Assembly (NCBI RefSeq): GCF_009739515.1
Contig: NZ_CP046535.1
Span: 930,001 to 994,000 of the forward strand
DNA: 64,000 nucleotides
Direction of reading: 5' to 3'
From: Sphingomonas profundi
Lineage (GTDB): Bacteria > Pseudomonadota > Alphaproteobacteria > Sphingomonadales > Sphingomonadaceae
In this document: in pieces, positions 58,989 through 64,000 of the stretch
Layout: each line of letters begins with the position of its first letter
Numbering within the stretch: position 1 is the stretch's first letter
Notes under the pieces: generated by a model
The model's database searches: none
What the model was told of the DNA's origin: nothing
What the model saw: the letters and a program-made list of their open reading frames with translations, nothing else
Position numbers and translations under genes: made by a program

Positions 58989-59605
58989 GCCGGCAGCGCC
59001 AGCCGGCGAGCGAGATTGACGATCATCGCCGCCGTGGCGCCCCAGATGCGGCGATCGTGCCAGCGAATCTCGAAATAATGCCGCTCGCTGCCCTGCCACT
59101 CCACCGCCTGGCGCAGCTGGTTGGCGGGCTCGAGCAGGAAGGCGAGCGGCACCTCGAAGATATCGGCCACCTCCGCCACATGGGGGGTGAGCGGGATATC
59201 GGGGGCGATCACGCCGATCACCGGCGTCACCTCGTAGCCGGTGATCGTGCGGTAGCGATCGGCCGTGCCGATCACCTCCACCCGCCCGCGCGGCAGGCCG
59301 ATCTCCTCCTCCGCCTCGCGCAGCGCCGCCGCCACCGGGCCGTCATCCTCCGGATCGACGCGGCCGCCGGGAAAGGCGATCTGGCCGGCATGCTTGCGCA
59401 GCGATGCGTTGCGCAAGGTCAGCAGCACGCCTGGATCGGGCCGATCGACCACCGCCACCAGCACCGCCGCCGGCACCCACACCGGCGCGCGCGTCAGATC
59501 CGCGTCGCGCACGTCGCCCTGCAGCAGCGTGGCGTCGCGCCGCGATCCCTCCGCCAGCGCGGTGCGCAGGCGATCCGCCAGCAGCCCTTCGTCCGCTGGC
59601 TTCAT
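58985..59605 (-). CDS. Nudix hydrolase, CoA pyrophosphatase type
   Basis: A 206-residue Nudix protein. The box is complete: G-G-R-V-D-P-E-D-D-G-P-V-A-A-A-L-R-E-A-E, then E-E-I-G-L (Gx5Ex7REUxEExGU). The L-T-L-R-N-A-S-L-R-K-H-A-G-Q-I-A-F-P region upstream is the NudL/CoA pyrophosphatase signature. It would cut CoA derivatives to phosphopantetheine and 3',5'-ADP. It shares 4-bp overlaps with both neighbours. Confidence 0.9.
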   Translation of the reverse strand: MKPADEGLLADRLRTALAEGSRRDATLLQGDVRDADLTRAPVWVPAAVLVAVVDRPDPGVLLTLRNASLRKHAGQIAFPGGRVDPEDDGPVAAALREAEEEIGLPRGRVEVIGTADRYRTITGYEVTPVIGVIAPDIPLTPHVAEVADIFEVPLAFLLEPANQLRQAVEWQGSERHYFEIRWHDRRIWGATAAMIVNLARRLALPA

Positions 59606-60174
59606 CCGTCCATGTCGAACGCGAAGAAGGCGCCGTCGCTCCACAGCCCGGCAGGCTCCGCGCCCTCGTCCAGCGCGTGCTCGGCCAGTTCGTAGTAGAC
59701 GGCGCGGGCCAGCCGCGCCTCCAGCCCGGCGCGCACGTGCAGATAGGGCAGGGTGCCGTCTCCGCTGGGCACGAAGCGCAGCGCGTGGGCCGGGCCGGCG
59801 ATCACCACCTCGTCCGTGTTCAGGCGGAAGGCCAGGCGGCGCGTCGGGCCGACGCCCTCGGTCTTCACCTCCACGGCGACGAACGGCACGTCCTCCACGA
59901 CGATGGCCAGCCGCTCGACCGGGGTGACGAGGGCGTAGCCGCCATCCGCCTCGCGCCGCAGGATCGAGGAGAAGAGTCGCACCATCGCCGGACGCTGGAT
60001 CGGTGCGCCCTCGTGATGCCAGCCACCGTCGCGGTCGATCCGCATGGCGCTGTCCGCCACCCGCTCGGGATGCCACTGGTCGACCGGCGGCAGGCGCCGC
60101 TCGGCCGCCGCCTGGGCGATCTCGGCCAGCGACAGGGTGGTCAGATCGGACGGCAGGCGCTGGCTCTCGGGCAT
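59602..60174 (-). CDS. DUF1285 family protein
   Basis: A 190-residue protein of unknown function. Typical marks are P-P-V-D-Q-W-H-P-E-R, I-D-R-D-G-G-W-H-H-E-G-A-P-I-Q-R, and V-T-P-V-E-R-L-A-I-V-V-E-D-V-P-F. The fold is beta-rich and cytoplasmic. The start is taken at ATG 60174; a GTG two codons earlier is possible. It is the first gene before nudL and cca. Confidence 0.85.
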   Translation of the reverse strand: MPESQRLPSDLTTLSLAEIAQAAAERRLPPVDQWHPERVADSAMRIDRDGGWHHEGAPIQRPAMVRLFSSILRREADGGYALVTPVERLAIVVEDVPFVAVEVKTEGVGPTRRLAFRLNTDEVVIAGPAHALRFVPSGDGTLPYLHVRAGLEARLARAVYYELAEHALDEGAEPAGLWSDGAFFAFDMDG

Positions 60175-60229
60175 GGCCACCGCTTAGCCAGACCCGGCCG
60201 GCGGGACAAGCCGATGCGGGCGGCGACGC

Positions 60230-60748
60230 TCAGCCGGCTGCCGCCAGCGCCGGCGGCAGTGGCGGGCCGAGCGCCGCCACGACGGGCCAGTCGGACGCGC
60301 CGGGCCGCAGCCGCGCCAGCAGCCGGTGCCGCTCGACCGGGCCGGGCACGGACCAGCCGCCCGTCGCATCGGCGGTGAAGCCGAAGAAGCGCCCATAATA
60401 TTCGGGATCGCCGATCAGCACCAAATCGGCGCGATCGCCGGCGGCATCGAGCATCGCCTGCATCAGCCGCCGGCCGAGCCCGTCCCGCTGGCGCCCCGGC
60501 TGCACCGCGACCGGGCCGACGAGGTTGATCGGCCGCGGGGGGCCGGCGGCCGGCGACAAGGCGATCGGCCAGCACTGGATCGTGCCGACCAGCCCGCCAT
60601 CCTCGATCGCGGCGAAAGAGAGCGCGGGGAGCCACGCGACGCCCTGCCGCAGGCGGTAGGCGGTGCGGCGGTGCCGGTCCGCACCGAACGCCTCGTCCAG
60701 CAGGGTCTCCACGGCCGCGGGATCGGCCTGCCCGAGCGGGACGATCAT
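60230..60748 (-). CDS. GNAT family N-acetyltransferase
   Basis: A 172-residue acetyltransferase. The acetyl-CoA loop is V-Q-P-G-R-Q-R-D-G-L-G-R-R-L-M, and V-L-I-G-D-P-E-Y-Y-G-R-F-G-F follows in the GNAT fold. The substrate (small molecule or protein N-terminus) cannot be told. ATG 60748 is used; TTG 60754 has a better-placed GGAG and may be the real start. Confidence 0.85.
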   Translation of the reverse strand: MIVPLGQADPAAVETLLDEAFGADRHRRTAYRLRQGVAWLPALSFAAIEDGGLVGTIQCWPIALSPAAGPPRPINLVGPVAVQPGRQRDGLGRRLMQAMLDAAGDRADLVLIGDPEYYGRFFGFTADATGGWSVPGPVERHRLLARLRPGASDWPVVAALGPPLPPALAAAG

Positions 60749-60875
60749 AGGCAAGGCGGTCTCCGGAGCGATGGCGCACCAGACGCCGAACGCCCGCGCC
60801 TCTAGAGCGGTTTTGAGGCGGGTGGAACACCCGTCGCCGCGGAAAGTGCAACAAACAAACTGAGGCGGGAGCGGC

Positions 60876-60894
60876 GATCCGGTGCGACCGGATC
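60876..60894. repeat. perfect 8-bp inverted repeat
   Basis: GATCCGGT and ACCGGATC flank GCG. It sits in the spacer with other repeat-like sequence and may belong to a dispersed element. Confidence 0.5.
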
Positions 60895-61008
60895 AAACGC
60901 TGCGGCAGCGGCCGTAAGGCGGAAGGCAAACGGTGTGGCGGCTGCGGCGATGGTTCCGGCGCGACGCGGACGGGCGAGCGGGCTTATCCCCGCCGGCTGG
61001 GGAGAAGC

Positions 61009-61017
61009 TGTGGATAA
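61009..61017 (-). promoter_or_regulatory. DnaA-box-like site
   Basis: TGTGGATAA is the exact reverse complement of the consensus TTATCCACA. A weaker TTATCCCCG is at 60984-60992. One perfect 9-mer in 64 kb is near the chance level, so the function is doubtful. Confidence 0.3.
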
Positions 61018-61101
61018 GCGCGGGAAAAGCGATCGGCGCCCACGCGCCTCTCCCGTTCGGCTCGGCTTGCCCGTTTTTCGGGCAGCGGCTAGGGGCGGAC
61101 G

Positions 61102-61893
61102 ATGACCCCGGAATTCGGCTCCCCCCGTACCGCGCCCCGGACCGCGATCGTCACCGGCGGCGCGCGCCGCATCGGCGGCGCCATCGTGCGGGCGCTGGCC
61201 GAGGACGGCTGGCACGTGCTGATCCACTGCCGGCGATCCGAGCATGAGGCAGAGGCGCTGGCCGCCGAGCTTCCCGCCGCGCGGGTGATCGAGGCCGAAC
61301 TCGCCGATCCGGGCGCCGCCGAAGCGATCCTGGCGGCTGCCGCCGGCATGCCGCCGCCGGGGCTGCTGGTGAACAATGCGAGCGCGTTCGAGGCCGATTC
61401 CTTCGGCGATCTGGATGCCGCGCGGTGGGACATGCACATGGCGGTGAACCTGCGCGCGCCGGCACTGCTGACCCAGGCCTTTGCGGCGGCCGTGCCGGCG
61501 GGGGCGGCGGGCCTCGTCGTCAATCTGCTCGATGCCAAGCTGGCGTCGCCGAACACCGATTTCTTCAGCTACACCGTCGCCAAGATGGGCCTCGCCGGCG
61601 TGACCGAGCTGGCCGCCCGCGCGCTGGCCGGCCGCGGCATCCGCGTGTGCGCGGTAGCGCCCGCCGTCACGCTCGTCTCCGGCCCGCAGAGCGAGAGCAA
61701 TTTCGCCGCCGTCCACGCGCTGAACCCGCTGGGCCGCGGCGTGGAGATCGCCGATATCGTGCGCGCGCTGCGCTTCATCGTGGCCTCGCCGGTGCTGACC
61801 GGGCAGACGATCACGCTCGATGCCGGCCAACGCTTCCTCGCGCTGCCGCGCGACGTCCAGTTCCTGACGATTCCCGAGAAGGCAGACCGATGA
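61102..61893 (+). CDS. SDR-family oxidoreductase, pteridine/dihydromonapterin reductase-like
   Basis: A 263-residue short-chain dehydrogenase. The cofactor loop G-G-A-R-R-I-G-G (19-26) with an Arg pair favours NADPH. L-L-V-N-N-A-S-A-F follows, and Y-T-V-A-K is the catalytic Tyr/Lys pair. It resembles FolM and pteridine reductase, which reduce dihydropterins; the overlap with folB by an ATGA supports a folate-pathway role. Confidence 0.82.
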   Translation: MTPEFGSPRTAPRTAIVTGGARRIGGAIVRALAEDGWHVLIHCRRSEHEAEALAAELPAARVIEAELADPGAAEAILAAAAGMPPPGLLVNNASAFEADSFGDLDAARWDMHMAVNLRAPALLTQAFAAAVPAGAAGLVVNLLDAKLASPNTDFFSYTVAKMGLAGVTELAARALAGRGIRVCAVAPAVTLVSGPQSESNFAAVHALNPLGRGVEIADIVRALRFIVASPVLTGQTITLDAGQRFLALPRDVQFLTIPEKADR

Positions 61894-62300
61894 CCACGCC
61901 AAGCGAAACCCCGCCGCTGGACGGCATGGTGCCGGATCGGCTCCGCCCGGCCACCCACCGCATCTTCCTGACCGACTTCGACCTGCCGGTGGATATCGGC
62001 TTCCACGATTTCGAGGTCGGCCGGCCGCAGCGGCTGCTCGTTTCGGTGGAGGTGTGGGTGGACGATCACGCCTTCGCCTCTGAAGACACGGCGGCGGCGG
62101 CGTGGAACTATGATTTCCTGCGGACGGAGATCGGACGCATGGTGCAGGGCCGCCGCTTCAACCTGCAGGAGACGCTGGTGCGCGAGATCTACGCGCTGAT
62201 CGCGGCGCGCGCCGGCGTGGTGCGGCTGCGCGTCTCCGCCCGCAAGCCGGACGTCTATCCGGACTGCGCCGCCGTGGGCGTGGAGATAGCGTCCTTCTAG
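61890..62300 (+). CDS. folB: dihydroneopterin aldolase
   Basis: A 136-residue FolB: it cleaves dihydroneopterin to the hydroxymethyl-pterin used for folate. F-D-L-P-V-D-I-G-F-H-D-F-E opens the fold, and the catalytic Lys is in S-A-R-K-P-D-V-Y. About 20 residues precede the usual start, so a downstream start is possible, but the ATGA overlap favours 61890. Confidence 0.88.
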   Translation: MTTPSETPPLDGMVPDRLRPATHRIFLTDFDLPVDIGFHDFEVGRPQRLLVSVEVWVDDHAFASEDTAAAAWNYDFLRTEIGRMVQGRRFNLQETLVREIYALIAARAGVVRLRVSARKPDVYPDCAAVGVEIASF

Positions 62301-62310
62301 GCCCTGCCGC

Positions 62311-63156
62311 TCAGCCGGCCGCATAGTTGCGCGCGCAGGCGCCGAGGGCGGTGACCACGAACGCATAATCCTCCCGCGCGGCATCGGCGTCGGCGGGCGA
62401 CAGCTCGGCGGTGGCGCTGTCCGGTAGGGTGCCGGGCAGGAAGCAGGCGAGGCGATACCAGAGCAGGGTGTCGCGCGCGGGCGGCCCGGCCGCCTCGTCC
62501 ACGATCTCGCCGAGCGCCACCGCCCAGCGCGGCTGCTCCCCGGGGCGGCGCAGCACGTTGAGCGAGATCGGCCGATTGTCTCGCGTCTTCAGGAATATCT
62601 GCGTCTCGCTCTCGCCGGGCAGGGCGCCGGGCACGTGGAAGGCGTTGCCGATGCCGGTGACGCGCGGCGGCGCATCGGCGGCGGTGAGGCCGGTGAGGAT
62701 GGCGCGCAGCCGCTGGTCCAGCTCCGGCGTCCAGGCGAACTGGGCGTAGGGGGCGGCGAGGCGGAGCTCGCCCGGACGCGCGCCGGCCGTGGTCGCCAGC
62801 AGCAGCAGCCGCGCCTTCTTCGGCAGCTTCGGCACGCGCCCGCGCGCATCGAGCGGCAGATCGACCAGCCAGCTGACCTGGCCCGGCAGCCCCTGCGCGC
62901 CGCGCACCAGCGACTGCACCGCCGCCTCCACGTAGAAGCGCACGCGGCCGGGCGCCACGCCCGCCGCCTGATCGCCCTTGATGCGGGTCGCGCGCGTCAC
63001 CAGCACGTCCGCCACCACCGGCGACGCGGCGGCAAGATCGGTGAGGTCGGCGTAGGTGAAGGGCGGGGCGGCGGCCGGCGGCGGCACCGGCGCGGCCGCG
63101 AGCGCCGGCGGCGCCATCAGCGCCGCGAGGCTCGGCAGGAACAGGCGATGGCGCAT
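62311..63156 (-). CDS. exported hypothetical protein
   Basis: A 281-residue protein with a signal peptide (M-R-H-R-L-F-L-P-S-L-A-A-L-M-A-P-P-A-L-A-A-A), a Pro-rich segment, and a mostly beta domain. F-Y-V-E-A-A-V-Q-S-L-V-R-G and L-L-L-L-A-T-T-A-G-A-R-P-G stand out. Two Cys near the C-terminus (A-C-F-L-P and G-A-C-A-R-N) could form a disulfide. The family is not recognised beyond a general likeness to sphingomonad secreted proteins. The function is unknown. Confidence 0.7.
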   Translation of the reverse strand: MRHRLFLPSLAALMAPPALAAAPVPPPAAAPPFTYADLTDLAAASPVVADVLVTRATRIKGDQAAGVAPGRVRFYVEAAVQSLVRGAQGLPGQVSWLVDLPLDARGRVPKLPKKARLLLLATTAGARPGELRLAAPYAQFAWTPELDQRLRAILTGLTAADAPPRVTGIGNAFHVPGALPGESETQIFLKTRDNRPISLNVLRRPGEQPRWAVALGEIVDEAAGPPARDTLLWYRLACFLPGTLPDSATAELSPADADAAREDYAFVVTALGACARNYAAG

Positions 63157-63397
63157 GGGAGGGCTCCGTTGGCCGGAAGGGAAGGGGGAGGCGGCGACCG
63201 CGTCAACCTAGCTCTTGGCATGGGGTAAACGCCTTATTCAAGTCGCTGACAAAGCAATTGCGTCCTCCGGGGGCTCGCGATAGAAACTGGCCTCGACCCG
63301 CTGAAACCATAGCAAAACGGGTCGCACGGATTTTTAGCTGATGACCCGCCAGTCATCGAAATCTAGGGCTTGCGGAACGGAGGGAGTGTCTTCCTGA

Positions 63398-64000
63398 ATG
63401 TCATACGCTGATCAACCTGCGATGAGCACCCGCAAGATGGTGTCGATAGGGCTCGTCGTCCTGTTGCACGCTCTGCTGGGCTACGCGTTCATCACGGGCC
63501 TTGCGTACAACGTGATCAAGAAGGTCGCGACGGATACCAAGGTCTTCGACGTGGCGGAGGAGCCGCCACCCCCCGAGGAGAAGCCGCCACCCCCGCCGCC
63601 TGAGACGAAGGTGGAGCCGCCGCCCATGGTGGCCCCGCCGCCGATCGTCAGCGCGCCGACGGTGAGCACGCCGACCATCGTGACGGTGCCGCAGGCGCCG
63701 GCCGCCCCGGTCATCACGCCCACGGCGCCCCCCGCGCCGCCGCCGCCGCCGAAGCCCGCCCTTCAGGCGCGTGCCCAGGAGCGTGGCAACAGTTCCAGCT
63801 GGGTGACGACCGAGGATTATCCGTCCCGCGCGTTGCGTGAGGGTACGGAGGGCGTCTCCGGCGTCGCATGGGATGTCGATGCGACCGGCAAGGTGGTGAA
63901 CTGCCACGTGACCGCGTCGAGCGGCTCTCCCGAGCTTGACGACGCCGCCTGCAAGAACATCACGCGTCGCGGCCGTTACAAGCCGGCGCTTGACTCGGCG
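63398..64000 (+). CDS. tonB: energy transducer TonB (3' end beyond the window)
   Basis: The first 201 residues of a TonB. M-S-Y-A-D-Q-P-A-M-S-T leads to a membrane anchor (about 14-34). A Pro/Glu-rich linker follows (P-P-P-P-E-E-K-P-P and later repeats) that spans the periplasm, and then a C-terminal domain with Y-P-S-R-A-L-R-E-G-T-E-G-V-S-G-V and S-S-G-S-P-E-L-D-D-A-A. It energises outer-membrane receptors with ExbBD. ATG 63398 is chosen; ATG 63422 (M-S-T-R) is also possible. GGAGGGAG is 11-18 bp upstream. Confidence 0.92.
   Translation, partial: MSYADQPAMSTRKMVSIGLVVLLHALLGYAFITGLAYNVIKKVATDTKVFDVAEEPPPPEEKPPPPPPETKVEPPPMVAPPPIVSAPTVSTPTIVTVPQAPAAPVITPTAPPAPPPPPKPALQARAQERGNSSSWVTTEDYPSRALREGTEGVSGVAWDVDATGKVVNCHVTASSGSPELDDAACKNITRRGRYKPALDSA

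Larger units (their letters stand above)
60755..61101 (+). other. intergenic region with hairpins and DnaA-box-like sites
   Basis: These 347 bp between the GNAT gene and the folM-like gene show no credible ORF. They contain the hairpins GGGTG-GAA-CACCC (60820-60832) and GATCCGGT-GCG-ACCGGATC (60876-60894), and the DnaA-like sites described separately. The TCTAGAGCGGTTTT...ACAAACAAA stretch resembles a dispersed alphaproteobacterial repeat. Confidence 0.5.

Overview
The window comes from a GC-rich alphaproteobacterium, most likely a sphingomonad (Sphingomonas or a close relative). Four things point there: a ChpT phosphotransferase and a DUF6481 protein, the GAAC-N7-GAAC type of SOS box in front of lexA, the gene orders ffs-dnaX-ybaB and rluD-rpoH, and short dispersed intergenic hairpin repeats. 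No ribosomal RNA, tRNA, insertion sequence, prophage or CRISPR array was seen. This is mainly chromosomal housekeeping DNA with three accessory regions: a toxin-antitoxin insertion, a capsule locus and a surface-acetylation locus.

Bases 1-12.8 kb hold the end of an RNA methyltransferase; the leftward run DUF6481-dut-moeB-dsrE; an N-formylglutamate amidohydrolase diverging from two tandem transglutaminase-like genes, the second of which has lost its catalytic Cys; an M3 peptidase and a phasin; then the leftward run trpC-moaC-moeA-lexA, with an SOS box before lexA. Bases 12.8-22.9 kb hold two tandem cysteine desulfurases with a [2Fe-2S] ferredoxin, the SRP RNA gene, a parDE module lying between ffs and dnaX, dnaX-ybaB, chpT, a JAMM peptidase, rluD, rpoH, an outer-membrane protein and mtgA.

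Bases 23-28.2 kb are a compact cheA-cheW-cheY-cheB-cheR cluster with no receptor gene. Bases 28.3-36.4 kb hold a DMT transporter, an amidase whose 3' end carries the rnpB promoter, RNase P RNA, several small metal-binding proteins, sufE, and a phage-shock (psp) locus. The psp locus has a divergent pspF, a strong sigma-54 promoter, a TonB-domain protein as first gene, and three PspB-like membrane/coiled-coil proteins.

Bases 36.7-47 kb hold sodB and an ABC-type (KpsCSDEMT) capsule locus with two glycosyltransferases. Bases 47-53.6 kb hold a PhyH-like oxygenase, then two SGNH hydrolases (the second frameshifted), an array of four 33-bp hairpin repeats, an MBOAT acyltransferase and a small membrane protein, which together look like a surface O-acetylation system. 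A CarF/TMEM189-type desaturase follows. Bases 53.7-64 kb hold parC, a GGDEF-EAL protein, the DUF1285-nudL-cca operon, a GNAT protein, a folM-like/folB pair, a secreted hypothetical protein and the start of tonB, which runs off the window.

Many operons use 4-bp ATGA/GTGA stop-start overlaps (trpC-moaC-moeA, the desulfurase pair and ferredoxin, cheA to cheR, DUF1285-nudL-cca, folM-folB), so translational coupling is common.
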